Shown piece after piece: positions 1 to 12,360 of a stretch of DNA of 64,000 nucleotides (position 1 is its first letter; the number at the start of each line of letters is the position of its first letter). Location: NCBI GenBank assembly GCA_003833135.1, contig QZLH01000027.1, positions 113,812-177,811 on the forward strand, written 5' to 3'. The position numbers were made by a program, and so were the translations under genes. Source of the stretch: Oehlia diaphana (taxonomy: Eukaryota; Glomeromycota; Glomeromycetes; Glomerales; Glomeraceae). The notes under the pieces are model-generated. The model saw only the letters and a program-made list of their open reading frames with translations. It was not told the origin of the DNA and searched no databases.

Positions 1-1947
1 TTTCTTGAGAAGTATCATTAGTTGATAAATCTTCCAAAACATCTATAACATCATCCACCTTCAATTTTACATCAATTTGATCATTATCATTATTATATAG
101 GACGCACTCTTATAATATTTGACTTTACGTGATGTTAAATATTCTGATACATTTAATTCTTCTTCATAAGCCTGACATAATTTCACAAATAAATCATCAT
201 TCAAAATAGATATAAGCCCAGTCTCTTCCAATTCATGTCTTTTAAGCTGTGATCTGACGCATATATTAACATAACCTTCAACCATGCAGGATAACAGCAA
301 ATCTGTAAATAACAATTAATATATTAAATAAATATTCAGATTAGATGATTAGTATTAAGTAAATAATTAAATACCATTATCATCTGTATGTTTGGGATAT
401 TCTGATTGTAATGGTAAAATATACCAAGAGGCTAATAAAGATTGTACACATTAATCTTTTGATAATTTTTTAAAATTAAACTGCATCACATTATTATATC
501 TAAAATCAGTACCACCTTCTAACAAATATCGAAGTATTTGCAATGTATTGTGATATTGTGCAAAGTCTAATTTGATATTTTTTTGTTTGAATGTAGAATT
601 ATAGCTTTGAAAAGATGATGAATCATCTCTTTAATAGATACTGCAGTGTTTACAAGTGTTGCAAAATTCTGAATATACATATCAAAGTAACGGATAACAT
701 AAAAATTAGGTAATTGTGTGATAGACAGAAAAATCTAAATTTATTTGATAAATGATGTATCAGTATCATTAAATAAATTTATATAAATAAATAAAATATA
801 ACTTGCCTTTGAAACTAAGTTTGTCCATTGAGTAATACAATCTTTTAATTCGTTATAATTTGATTCATTAAATGTTTTTTTAAATGTTAGAGATACTAAT
901 TTAGCAAATAATACCCAAAGATTTCGCAGCTGATCAATTACCTAATTTTTTCGTGTAAGATTACAAGTTGTAATCAAATTATTGACAAATGTATCTTTCA
1001 ATGATAATATATTTATTGCACGATTAAGCAAAAAAGGCATTATCATTGTAAGATGAAAATAATCTGAAAAATAATAAGAGTTTAAGTGAGTAATTGGATT
1101 TTGTTGTCATGACCATACACTTGGAAATTCAAAGTATTTCCAATTAGTTAAAAATAACTCTTCCCCCTTGGATATTAAAATTGCAAATATTATTTGCAAC
1201 ATTTGATTTGCCAAACCTTCCATGCAATGAAATGCATCATAAGGACATTGTAAATGATGATCCCAAATCACATTGTCAAAAATTGATGGCTTATACCAAA
1301 TGCCATATTGTGTTGAAAGTGAGTCATGTTCTGCTTGAGTCCTAGCATTATTCAATTTATTAATTTGTAAGGTTGTATTGTGATAATATCATCCATTTGC
1401 CAAAATATCAAAAGACATATCGTGCAATTCATTATGATGAATAATGCAATTGCGACAACCATAATTTGCATTATGATTTTTAACTCCAGCTTGTTCATTT
1501 TCTTCAGGTAAATCTGATATTATATCACCTAATCCACCCATTATCCAAATGTGTTTATCATCTAAATCCATTTCAAATCCATTTTCAAGTTCTTTAATAT
1601 CAGAAATTAGCGGCTTTAAGACATCATCACAAGTTGCTGCAAAAGGAATAAAACATAAAGGAAATAGTTCTTAAGTTTTTGTCATAAAACTTAAGGCATA
1701 TTGCCAACTTGAAGATACACTTTTCCAATAGCATGGTATGCATTACGGAAAGGGCTAAATTTATCAATATATATATTAAGAAAAAATTTGTAGATAGGTA
1801 ATTTACATAGAGGATCTTGAATTTGTATATATTCAATTGGATGTCGATGGCAAAGATTAATTGATCTTATTGTTTATACACCATTAGCTATATATACAAT
1901 TTCTTCAATAAAATATTCATATCTATTAGGTTGGTTTATATCTGTTA
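1..1947 (-). pseudogene. Tnp2-like transposase, C-terminal part (broken)
   Basis: Several minus-strand blocks can be read as the catalytic half of a Tnp2/CACTA-type transposase. 1946-1740 gives NRYEYFIEEIVYIANG and DPLCKLPIYKFFLNIYIDKF followed by FRNAYHAIGKVYLQ. 1571-1389 gives IWIMGGLGDIISDLPEEN, then AGVKNHNANYGCRNC, a Cys-containing block like those of this family. 1355-1107 gives a further conserved stretch, and coding continues to base 1 (DVIDVLEDLSTND), so the gene runs off the window. Stops and frameshifts separate the blocks, for example a stop after YIANGV and a frame change near 60-120. The N-terminal pieces lie at 5302-5467 and 8319-9477; two younger elements separate them. Family naming is from memory of Tnp2-type proteins and was not tested by search. 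Confidence 0.6.
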
Positions 1948-4900
1948 GCCTAGTGTTCAGACCCGTAAACTGTTATTAACTGGTTATAATGAATATCTGT
2001 TAATATCAGGTTGACAGTTTTAAATTTTAACTAACAGATTCAACCTGGGTTTGAAATTGACTATCAGGTACAACTGGTTTAATCCGCTAAATGATATTGT
2101 GTATCAGTTTTGTAACAGATTATCAGATTAACAGTTTAAACTAGAGATACGATCTGAGTTCTAAAACACCATCTGGATTGAATTCGGATGTTCATTAGCA
2201 CATCCGGATTCAATCCGGATCATTAAACTAATCTTAATTCTGGCCGAAATTGTAATTTTGGGCAGAATTGAAGTTTCAATAACGAGAGTTAGCTTGCCTA
2301 AACTTTTAGTACTGGCTTAAGCTAACTATAATGCTGGTCAGAATTAAAAATTGGATCAATCCGTCAAAAATAATCGGATACAGATATCCAATTTCAATTC
2401 GGATAAACAGATCAATCCGAATTGACCGGATACGGATCATAGTATTAGTTTAAACGAGTTAGCTAAACAGGTTGGAGAATTTTCATGTGAATATGTGATC
2501 ATTGTGATGTGTTATTATTTATAACCTGATAAAAATAAAAAAAAAATTGACAATTTTTTTTTTTTAATTTTTTTTTTTATCTTACATTTTATATTATCAT
2601 ATCAAATAAAAAAAAAATTGTAAAAAAAAAATGTTAAATTTTTTTTTATTAATTTTATATTATATTTTATATTAATATATTATCACACACATCGTTAATT
2701 CTTTATAATTATGAGTGATATCACTGATATAAGGCAAGATCATTCTCATCCTTCAAGTTCTGAAGAAGTGTTACAATCAAAAAAAGCAAAAGGTAGTCGG
2801 AAAAAATCAAGTTGAATGTGGGAATATTTTGAGGAAGTAGATATTAATGAACAAACAAGTAATAAAGGAGAACCACTTAAGAGGTGTAAAATTTTAAATG
2901 TGGATGGAAAAAAGTGTGAAGCTATTCATATTAATGATAGTTCAACTGGTAATGAGATTAATCATTTGTCATTAGAACATGATATAATAAAGGATGATAG
3001 AATGAAGAATATTAGTATTTTTCTTTATTTCTTAATCTTTTATTATATGTGCTGTTAAAACTAATTAATAATCTTATTATAATATAGAAAAATCAGTCAA
3101 CAATTACAACTATTGTTCATACTCGTAAGCATAAAGAAAATCGGCAACGTGAACTTTGCCAATTTTTGACCAACTGGATAACCGAAGATCTTTAACCATT
3201 ATATGTAATACAAAGTCCTTTATTTCATAAATTGATTAATGAATTAGATCCAGCTTTTATAATCCAGATGAAAAAGAAATTAAGAAAATTATTTCAAAAT
3301 CCTATAAATCCACATTGCCAATTTTAATTGAAAAAATTAGGGTGGAAGCAAAGAGTGTATCATTAACCACAGATATGTGGACCGCAAAAAATAGGTAAGG
3401 TTATATTGGAGTAACTTGCACCTATATTGATTCCAAATTTGTACTTAATGAAATTACCTTAACAGTTAATCATATTCGCTATCTCCACACGGCTCAGCAT
3501 ATTGCAGAAAGTTTAGAAGAAATATTAGAGGAGTGGAAATTACGAGAAAAAGTCTTTGTAATCACTACTGATAATGCTGCCAATATGAAAAAGGCCATTT
3601 TGAATATGAATTCAATTAAATGGCAAGCATGTGGGGCGCATACTTTACAACTAATAATTGGAAAAGGGCTAATCCCAGCAAAATCATTGATTTTACAAGT
3701 GAAAAGATTAATTGATTTTTTTATGCATCTCAAACAATCTGAATGCCTAAAAGATATTCAAAAAAATATCCAAATGCAAATAAAGACGAAAATTCAGAAT
3801 CTAATGAACAAATTGTAAGTTTCAATAATAATTTATAAATTCTTATATATAATTATAATATTAAAATAATTTTTTTAATTTTTTAGAGTGCCAAAAATAC
3901 AGCCAAATATCTTCAATTAGTTAACGATGTGGCCACTTGTTGGAATTCAAGTTATCTTACCTGGTCACGTTTAATATATTTGGAAGAATGGATTAAGCTT
4001 TTATCGAATACTCTTTCAATTAGTACAGATTTAGATACAAAAAAAGATGCTAAAAGATTAAAGCAAATAATGATTACAGATGAGGAATGGGATTTTCTTG
4101 CTGATATAATAGAGGTATTATTAACATTTGCAGATGCAACAACAGAATTAGGAGGAAGTAAATATGGGACAAGCAGTTTACATTCACGATTAATAATAGA
4201 AATAATTAAAATACTTGAAACTAATTCACAAAATATTAATAGAGAAGAAACAGGTGATGCATTTGATGAGAGGAATCAAGATGAAATATCAAATGATGAT
4301 ATTAATAAATCAGTTAATATTTATGGTTTAATTAATGAAATTAAATCAATTTTATATACAAATTTAATTAAATATTATCCTACAATTACTACTGATGCTT
4401 TAATTTCTTCAATACTTGATCCTAGATTTAAAAGTCTTGATTTTACTATATCAATTCAAAAATCTTATATTGAGCAGCAGTTACGAACTCTATTTGAATA
4501 AGAAAAAAATAATCAAAAAAATACATCTGATGCATCTGGTACATCTGCTAACGCATCCAATACATCTGATGCATCCAGCACATTTAAAAGAAAATCACTA
4601 ATAGAACGACTTATTAAAGATAATGTAGTAGCTCTTGATGAAGTTGGGGAATATTTACAACTTAATGAAATTCCTTTTACGTCAGATCCACTTGTATGGT
4701 GAAATGAAAAACAGGACAAATTTCCTATTTTACGTAACTTTGCACAGAAATATTTAGCAGTTTCTGCAACTTCAACTGCAAGTGAGTGTTTTTTTTCTGA
4801 TGCCAGAAATTTATTGACAAATAAAAGAATACGTATGAAACCAAGTTTATTCAAAAAAATTATATTCTTAAAAAGAAATGCATCCAATTTTGATACAGTT

Positions 4901-5293
4901 TATCCAACTGATGAATAGAAATTATATTCTATTGCAATATTACATTCATTGGATGTTTAAACTTTAATAAATAATAAAAATAATAATAAAATAATAAATG
5001 TTTTAAGTTGCTAAGAAATGTTATTAACCCGTTAAACCTTTTAAGCAACCCGATATCCAACTGCTGAAACCCATTAAACAACCTGTTATTTACCCATTAA
5101 ACCCTTTATTAAACCGTTAGTCATCCATTAGTCAACCGTTATCAACCGTTATCAACCTATTAACAAATCTGGTTTAACCTGATATGAAACTGGAATACTG
5201 GATTAAACTTTTCTTAGCAGGTACCAACCCAGATTTGTATTTCTCTTAACAGGTCAACCCGTATATCCATTAAGAACCCAGGTTTGAACAGTC
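1948..5293 (+). mobile_element. hAT-type DNA transposon, nested in a Tnp2-like gene
   Basis: The left end (from about 1951, TAGTGTTCAGACCCG) and the reverse complement of the right end (GACTGTTCAAACCTGG, to 5293) form short imperfect inverted repeats of hAT type. The flanking 8-mers ATCTGTTA (1940-1947) and ATCTATAA (5294-5301) match at 6 of 8 positions, as expected for an old 8-bp target duplication. The subterminal regions (1960-2470 and 5020-5280) hold many short motifs such as AACCGTTA, AACAGGT and ATCCGGAT, typical of hAT ends. On the minus strand, the host reading frame left of the element rejoins the frame on its right once one target copy is removed, which supports these boundaries. 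Exact end bases are uncertain because about 3 nt at the left end do not align. Confidence 0.72.
2711..4918 (+). pseudogene. hAT transposase (decayed)
   Basis: From ATG 2711 the frame runs into a BED-like zinc-finger region (WEYFEEVD, then C..C spacing and a late His). The catalytic region follows (VSLTTDMW near 3352-3380, then FVITTDNAANMKKAI and WQACGAHTLQLI at 3555-3655). The C-terminal hAT dimerisation region is at about 4685-4885 (FAQKYLAVSATSTASECFFS, NLLTNKRIRMKPS). Breaks include TGA at 2813-2815, TAA at 3396-3398, a further TGA in the dimerisation region and a frameshift near 3265. Introns at about 3028-3087 and 3818-3885 look normal. The element cannot encode an active transposase as it stands. 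The open stretch at 3929-4501 is the linker before the dimerisation domain. Confidence 0.82.
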
Positions 5294-5301
5294 ATCTATA
5301 A

Positions 5302-5467
5302 TATTCCTATATGAGACTGATTTTTTCTTTGACGTGACTTGAGAGATTTAGGTAATGAATCAAAATTGACTATTTGTTCTACCTTTACTAATGGCTGATT
5401 AGACTTGTTGTGTATTATAAAATTCACAATTCATCCATAATATACAGATGTTTCAGTATTGGAGTTT
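5302..5467 (-). pseudogene. Tnp2-like transposase, middle fragment between two insertions
   Basis: This 166-bp island between the hAT and the MULE reads on the minus strand as NQPLVKVEQIVNFDSLPKSL, then KSRQRKNQSHIGIL. In Tnp2-like proteins such a stretch lies between a WHxDIW block and the RYxYF block. The WHRDIW block is found at 8447-8689 and the RYEYF block at 1880-1946, so order and strand fit one interrupted gene. It also contains one copy of the MULE target duplication (TTGGAGTTT, 5459-5467). Confidence 0.55.
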
Positions 5468-8318
5468 AACTTCTCCAGTATCACCGCAAAAAAATGTCAC
5501 ATTCACGTAATTTGTGATATCAATCATTTCTAAAAATATCAATTCCATTTTATAACGAAAATAGCGTCAAACAATAAAAGTAAAACAAACAAAACTTTAG
5601 TATTTATATTCAAATTAATAGCTAATAAAAAATTATTATTTTTTTTTTTTTTTACATTTAAAACTTTCAAATCTTTTTTATTAATAAAATATAATTTTTA
5701 AATGTAAATTATTATATATTATATGTATTACTATTATAATCTTTCCAAGTACGAGGCATTGTATGTCGCTTATTAAACTTTTAATATCTTTTATCATTGT
5801 TTTCAATGGCTTAAAGTTTTTTTCAACTTTTTTTAACCATTCAATATTTCCTGCATCCTTTTGCTTCTTAAGGATTTTTGATGTAGATTCAATTATTTAA
5901 ATATATTCATCAAAAGAAGGTTCTTTATCTACCTCTACATCATCTTTATTATTTATTATATGCATTATTTTTGTATTTTATGCCAAATGTTCTATAGTTA
6001 CCAAGTGCTTATTTCCATTTGAAATTATTAAAAAAGGATAAGTATGATTCTGTTTAATTAGATGAAAAAAATTCATATCTATATTACCATTAAAATGAAT
6101 TAAATGTTTACATATCATGAAACAATTTGTAAGATAATATGGGCACCCACAAATCCATTTAGTTACATCTGTACCATAATTATTATTTTGTATAGAGTTT
6201 GAAACTAATTTTTTCCATTCTGCTTTAAATTGTTTTATCCAATCAGGTGATTCCCATTCATAAAGAATTTGTTAAAACTTTCATTCTTGCAAAGGAATAA
6301 TCTTTTTTAATAAAGTATATGTAACTAAATCAAATCTTGGTTAAAAATATTTATATAAAAAATCCTGTTTAATCATTTTCCAATGCTCCTCTATAAATAT
6401 AGTTATCTTTAAGATAGATATTTTGGAAAATACTGAATGGGCCCAAAGTTCCCAATGTTCCTCTTGATACCACTCATTCCACATATAGCTCCAAATCCAT
6501 ACAAGAGAATTTTCTTTACAATAATTATACATTTCTTAAACAGTATGTTCATAAATTTGATTTGAATCTAAAAATTGCCCAATTGAATTTGGAATTAATG
6601 GATGTAAATGAAGATGTTGATTCATTAAATTCCAAATAAAAGGTCAGGACAAAATTAAATTTTTGTTTTTTTATTTGCTGATACTATTGGAATAAATTGT
6701 TTATCAATGAATGAAAACTTTCTATTTGCTTGGTATTCATCATAATTTGTATGTGACATTGCTCTATAATCCTTTAATTTTGTTTTGACTGCTCTTTGAA
6801 TGTGCTATTTACAAAGTTGTATTTTTATTTCAGGCCAGGTTATCTGTGCAGCTGAAATCTGAGCAAAGTCCTTATCTATTAGAAAAAATATTGGATTAAG
6901 TAAAACCTGATCACAAAGTTGTTTTAAAAATTTTGTAATAATATTTGTTGTATTATTTGCATCAGATTCTCCATTTGATTCAAGAAATAAATAAACTAAT
7001 GGAAAACCTGTCCCATTAACTTCAACAATTAAAGCATATAATTCATATTTTTGATCATTTGTATTATCTAATATTTATAAAAAATATTATTTTTTTAATA
7101 AATTACCAATAAAATAAAATGTAATAAATAATACTTACAAGTGGCATCTATACCACATTCACTTATGATTATATTTTGTTCTTTAAGTAATATTTCAAAG
7201 CCAGTAAGAAAAGCAATTGCATGAACAGGGCTATCTATTATAAAAAGTGTTGAATAATTAAATTCATTAAACCAATCTTACGCTGAAATAAAAGAATTTT
7301 CATGCCATTTATATTGTTTTATCATACAAACTGACCACCAATAGTGGATTTGCTTTTGTCTGATATTAATATCCATTCCACTAGTCACCAACTGAAAGTA
7401 TATAATTTGTGGAAATAAATTCACATTGTCTTTAATAAATTGTTTAATAGTCTCTGAAACAGATACATCTGATGGTAAATTGTGCAAGATGTAATGTTTA
7501 ATTACAATATATGCAATGTGTTCAGTTTCATCAATTAAAATCTTTATTCTTCCTTTACAATGGTATTTATCCATGCTTTTACAATCACGTTACTTAGTTA
7601 TATCTGGATTTTTACGTGGTTTTTTACTTAATTCATTGCTCTGAAAGTAAAAATAACAATATGTAACTCCTTTTTTATTTTCAGTCTTAGTATTATAACT
7701 AAAAAATTTTGAAAGAGATATAATTAGACTATTAATACTATTAATTAGACAATTAAATAATTAAATAATTATATTAATACATACATCCAATTATATTCAT
7801 CTGCTTCTGATATAACTTCAGCAATATTATCAGCTATTACTTTAGATTCATCTTGAAATTCTGTAATATCAATGAAACAAGATACTTTAAAGTATCACTA
7901 CTATCTGGATGTATATTTTCCTTGTATTTTATAATATTCTCAACTATAATCTCAGGCAAATCTTTAATACAAATATAATAATTTGTCTTGATTTTTTCAT
8001 GTTCTTCTTCTTCTATTTGTCTTTTTCTATTAGTATGTGAAGTCACCTGACAATTTTTATTAGATAGCCTGCATGTGTTACATGTTTTTTTTCCATCAAA
8101 AAGTTAAAAGAATATGTTTTTAAATATCCAGAACGTAACTTTACTAGATTACTTGAATCCATGGTTTTATTAAACTTTGGTGAAATGGAAAAAAAAGAGA
8201 TGGATATAAAAGTACAAGAATATTATTATTATAAAGTTTATTAAATACATTTTTAGAAATGATCGATATCACAAATCACGTAAATGTGATATTTTTCTGT
8301 GGTGGTACTGGGGAAGTT
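5468..8318 (-). mobile_element. MULE with inverted ends and perfect 9-bp target duplication
   Basis: The left end begins AACTTCTCCAGTATCACC (5468) and the reverse complement of the right end begins AACTTCCCCAGTACCACC (8318). The two arms align without gaps for about 70 bp with about eight mismatches. The 9-mer TTGGAGTTT flanks both sides (5459-5467 and 8319-8327). The 2851-bp body encodes a minus-strand MULE transposase. A 9-bp duplication, long inverted ends and a MULE-type protein together make this a firm call. It sits inside the Tnp2-like gene on the same strand as that gene. Confidence 0.9.
5720..8162 (-). pseudogene. MULE transposase with SWIM zinc finger (decayed)
   Basis: Reading from 8162 down: MDSSNLVKLRSGYLK, then a Cys-bearing stretch (CNTCRLSNKNCQ) leading into NRKRQIEEEEHEKIK. 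Next comes a conserved block, 7574-7278, starting MDKYHCKGRIKILIDETEHI and containing HYWWSVC. The catalytic MULE region follows (ECGIDATC, an intron at about 7075-7139, ELYALIVEVNGTGFPLVYLF, FLIDKDFAQISAAQITWPEI, QLCKWHIQRAVKTKL). A SWIM-type finger lies near 6120-6175 (CGCPYYLTNCFMICKHL, pattern CxC...CxH). Stops and frameshifts occur in the 6250-6660 stretch and near 7860-8100. The copy is inactive but retains all domains in the family order. Confidence 0.82.
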
Positions 8319-9477
8319 TTGGAGTTTAAACTGTGCCACTCAACAAATTCTCCAAAATTATATTCAACTAAAGATATTAAAGAATTAATAAGGTTAAAAC
8401 TTAAAAGTATTGTTTCAATGTTATTATTATTATTACATACCATTATTTATTCAAATGCTTGTGCTATCAAATAATAGTGATTTGTACCAAATGTCTCTAT
8501 GCCACAATTCACGTTTATCATCAGAATAAATTTCAGGCCTAAAATTATTTGTTTACGTAACTGTTCATTTAAAAGTATACAAAATAAAATGCTTTTTAAA
8601 GAAAATATAAAGGCTTGGCAAAAAGATTTTAATGTAGAAGGTGTATTATAATCACATTTATTAACATTATAGCCATTGAATGTAATCAATGGTAGACCAT
8701 TTTATGTTGTTTAATAGTAGAGAGAGATAGTGGAATATCATTTGGATTGAAGTCTGGATGTTTGACAATGTTGGAAAGCTCTTAAAAGGCTTTACAACCT
8801 AATATATTTAATTAGATTATTAGATTAGAAAATATTTAATTTGCATTAATAAAACAAATATTTACTATTTGATATTTAGTTACTCATATGAATAATAAAA
8901 AATGGGTATAATTGGGAAAAATGGCCCTGCTTTGCCTGAAAAATTAAATTTTTTATTATTGCCGTTATATTGTTTTGAATTTTGTGATTCATTTTGCAAG
9001 GGAATACTTGAAACATTTTTATCTTCAAAGTTATTATCGTTACTATCATTACTTTCAAAATCGTAATCATCATTTTTATTTTCAAAGTTATCATCATCAT
9101 CATTATTTTCAGAATAATTGTTATCTTCAAAGTTACTATCATTATTTTCAAAATCATCATCATTATCATTATTTTTGAAATCATCATCTTCAAAGTTATT
9201 ATCCGAATTTTCACCATCTTGATGTTCTTGATTTATATAAAAGCTATTATTAGTAAGAGAGTAATATATAGGTGCCTCAATATCAGAAGTATCAGATCTC
9301 AAAGGTACATTGTTGTTATTATTATGAGCAAATGTATTGTGTGAAATATTTTGTACAGATAGTGAAACAAGTTGTTTTTCTTTCTGTTTCATCTTTTTTG
9401 ATTTATGTAAGCGAAAGGATGTATCTTGAAGTTGTTGCCATTGACTTAAACTTGACTTACAAGTTCTAAGATCCATT
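8319..9477 (-). pseudogene. Tnp2-like transposase, N-terminal part
   Basis: An ORF from ATG 9476 to 8880 (198 codons) starts MDLRTCKSSLSQWQQLQDTS and then has a long Asn/Asp/Glu/Phe-rich acidic tract (residues about 85-155), encoded by purely AT-rich triplets. It ends in FSGKAGPFFPI, a motif common before the next block in this family. Downstream, 8689-8447 carries CDYNTPSTLKSF and, one frame over, ELWHRDIWYKS, which resembles the WHxDIWxES block of Tnp2-like proteins. At 8430-8330 it ends in NFGEFVEW, exactly where the MULE is inserted. The first ORF may still look intact, but the gene as a whole is broken. The acidic region is a likely false positive if annotated as a stand-alone gene. Confidence 0.55.
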
Positions 9478-9735
9478 TAATAAATTTTTTTATAAAGTTT
9501 TAACAAAAAATGAAGTTAAAATTAAAAAATACGAAACAATTATAGAAGAAACTTTACTTTTTTTTATATTGATCGGAGATTATGATTAATCATGAGTTTA
9601 ACTAACATATTTTACGAGTTTAGACAAAGCCACACAAAATAAGTATAAAAGGATCATTTAATTCCCTTTGAATATTTTTTTTTTTTTTAAATTGGAATCA
9701 GAATAATTTTTAAATAATCGTATTGTTATTCAAAT

Positions 9736-10160
9736 ATGGGTAGAAAAAAAAGTACAAAAGTTACACGACCACGAGCAACATGACGTAATAAAACAATAAT
9801 TGACGATGATTCAACTATTAATAATGATACAATTTCTGGTCCTCGCAAGATTAAAGTAACTAGTAAAAGACCTTCAAATGATTTTAATACTGATCCTAAT
9901 GATTCAGGTATATAAATAAAATATCTAATATTGTAATCATCTCGTTATTATAAAAATATATTGATTTTTTTCATATTTATAAATCAAATTATCAATAATG
10001 GCGTAAATATAAAAAATAATATAACTATATAATTCATCATAGATAATGAAGTTTATCTGAAAAAACGCAAAACCGATAATAACTATACTAACGAAAATGA
10101 GGATGATTGTGAATCACAAGATCATATTAATTTACAACAATCACCATTAAAATCAACCTA
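9736..10160 (+). pseudogene. Fragment of a basic, Ser/Thr/Asp-rich protein
   Basis: From ATG 9736 the frame reads MGRKKSTKVTRPRAT, a TGA, then RNKTIIDDDSTINNDTISGP and RKIKVTSKRPSNDFNTDPND, ending at an apparent GT donor near 9908. A second block at 10045-10160 (NEVYLKKRKTDNNYTNENED, ending near QQSPLKST) could be its next exon. The premature stop is TGA where CGA would restore Arg. I do not recognise a domain. Such basic N-termini occur in transposase-like genes, but that is only an analogy. Confidence 0.3.
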
Positions 10161-10779
10161 ACATCACCATCAACTAATAATTCTTCATCAAAAAAATATG
10201 CTAAAGCTGGTGATAATGATCATCCAATTGAAATCAATAAAAATTATCCAATCAAATTAAAAAGTCATGAAAATCGCAAATTTTTGTTAAAAATCGTAAA
10301 TGTGATAAAATTGCAAAAAAATTGCCAAATCATGATAAAATCATGATTAACCCATTCTGAACACCCTAGTTGGAAGCTAAAAAAATTACTTTTAAAATTA
10401 TTATTTAAAATATTTTTTCAAATTGAAATTTTGATTTAAAAAATTTAAAAGATAAGTAATAAAGGTTTTTTTTTATTTTTTTTAATACTCCCAGAAGAAT
10501 TTGATTCCAATTGTAAGTTTAATTTTTATATTATGTCAAGCTTAAATAAAAGTGATAAAAATGATAAAATTTGGAAATAATTGAAAAATATGTTGATTTA
10601 GGAATTATTAAGAAATTTAAAGTTACAGATTATGATGATTTAGAATATATTTTATTTAATTTTGTAGCTCTAGAAAATTAGCCTTAGATTATTCAATTTA
10701 TTTGACTTCTGCCAAATGTCAACTGTAACTCTTTGTGTAGCTTTATCGATTGTAAAACCATGAAAGTTGTTCACAATAT

Positions 10780-10950
10780 ATATGCTGCCCAAATTATTTT
10801 AGGATGTTATAATTATAATTTGGAATGCTGTAATTCATTCAATTTATATATAATTTACTATGTGAAGTGCAAAAATAATTTGGAATGCTGTAATCGAATT
10901 TGGAATTTTACTTATAATTATAGCAGCCCAAAATAATTTGGGCAATATGT
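10780..10950. mobile_element. MITE with about 35-bp inverted ends
   Basis: The left arm (about 10783-10817, CTGCCCAAATTATTTTAGG ... TATAATTATAA) is the inverted copy of the right arm (about 10913-10947, TTATAATTATAGCAGCCCA ... AATAATTTGGGCA), with a few mismatches. The element is about 170 bp and non-coding. Inside it a 20-bp phrase (ATAATTTGGAATGCTGTAAT) occurs twice, at 10815-10834 and 10875-10894. The outer flanks are TATAT-like, which would suit a TA duplication (Tc1/mariner type), but I cannot fix the exact end. Confidence 0.7.
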
Positions 10951-12360
10951 ATAGTTTATAAGAAATAATAAGACAGTTGAGAGTAATATCAGATATCTTG
11001 CTTTCCTAAATGCATGGCCCTTAGAAAAAATTATTTGCATGAAATCATATCTTCTTATATATAGAATGTAACGAAAATAATTATAGTTGATATATTTCAT
11101 TAATTTTCTTATTAACCAGTAATATAAATTAAACAAAATTTTTTTTATTTTAAAGAATAAATCTAAACTTATAATATATAAAAATTTTTCTCAATTTAAA
11201 TCACTAGTTGGCGAGAAATTTGATATTGAACTATATTTATTAATGATCTACATTATGATTTTTGACAATCTTTAAAATTTAAAAATCTTTCTAAACTAGC
11301 AAGCCAAATAATTTCAAATTTTTACATTTTATATAAAAATATCTAATTTATAACATATTAAAATTTTATCCAATTTGAATCGCTAATTGCTGAGATATTT
11401 TTAAATTTAATTAAACTTCTAATCAATTTAAAATTTGATAATTTTTTTAATTTTTTAAAAAAAATATATATATAAATTATTTCGTAAAATTTAAATAACA
11501 ATTTATAATATTTTTTTTATTTATTTAACTTTATAATTAATAGGATTTCATATTAATTTAATTTCATTTAATTACATTATATAATGATTAAAATATAAGA
11601 TTTTTTATAAGCACAATTATTTTTATTACACATTGTATATGCACCTTATTATTTTTTTATGGTAATGTTGGCTGAACTTCTACCAGTTTTCTCACACTTT
11701 ATATACTGAAACTTGCAGAAAAAGACTAAACACCAAAGATAAGAAAGATGTTTTATTATTCATATGATCCCAAGAAACCTTTGAAGGTACATGAAATCAG
11801 AATTTTGATTCCTTTTAGTTTAGCGATCTTTCTCGTAAGACTCAAAGTAGCTTTATGACTAAAGATCTTAGAAATTATAAAGTCCCAGCTCTTCATAACT
11901 TACAGTTTTAAGCTAATATTAATTTTTAAAGTAATTCCTGTAAGAAAGCATTTTACATTCCTCTCGTATTTGTATGAGAGGTGGCAGTTAGCGTATTTAA
12001 TTTTTTTCTATTGCATAAGGCACAAATTCACATAACTCGTAACTGCAAGTCTGATCAATATCTAGATCAGACTAATTGTTCTGCCAGAGATAGTTCAATG
12101 CTTTTTAAGCAATAGCATTTTATGTGATTAGATAGTAATTATTTCAATTGGAACAAACAATATGTAAAATAACCAAACTGGTTGTCTTCCATCATGATTT
12201 ATCTTTAGGATAGGAATTAGTTAATTTACTTTAGAAATTAGCATTAGATAGCTTTTATTTATGAATTAGAGTTCGAGACCACTACTTCAATAATATTGAT
12301 AATTAAGTACAATAAATAAATTTTATTACCTATTAATACATTTTCAACAATTGCATTAGC
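10951..12360. other. Gene-free AT-rich stretch with a diverged duplicated block
   Basis: I see no gene here. Two related blocks stand about 170 bp apart. The block near 11168 reads AACTTATAATATATAAAAAT and continues to a phrase ending GTTGGCGAGAAAT. The block near 11345 reads AATTTATAACATATTAAAAT and continues to a phrase ending TTGCTGAGATAT. They look like an old tandem duplication. The rest is homopolymer-rich A/T sequence. Confidence 0.4.

Noticed and set aside
4513..4887. Minus-strand 124-codon ORF
   Set aside because: Antisense of the hAT dimerisation domain, which has a clear family match on the plus strand.
8259..8474. Plus-strand ORF starting MIDITNHVNVIFFCG
   Set aside because: It begins in the right inverted end of the MULE, and the same reading appears inverted in the left arm. 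It is terminal-repeat sequence, not a gene.
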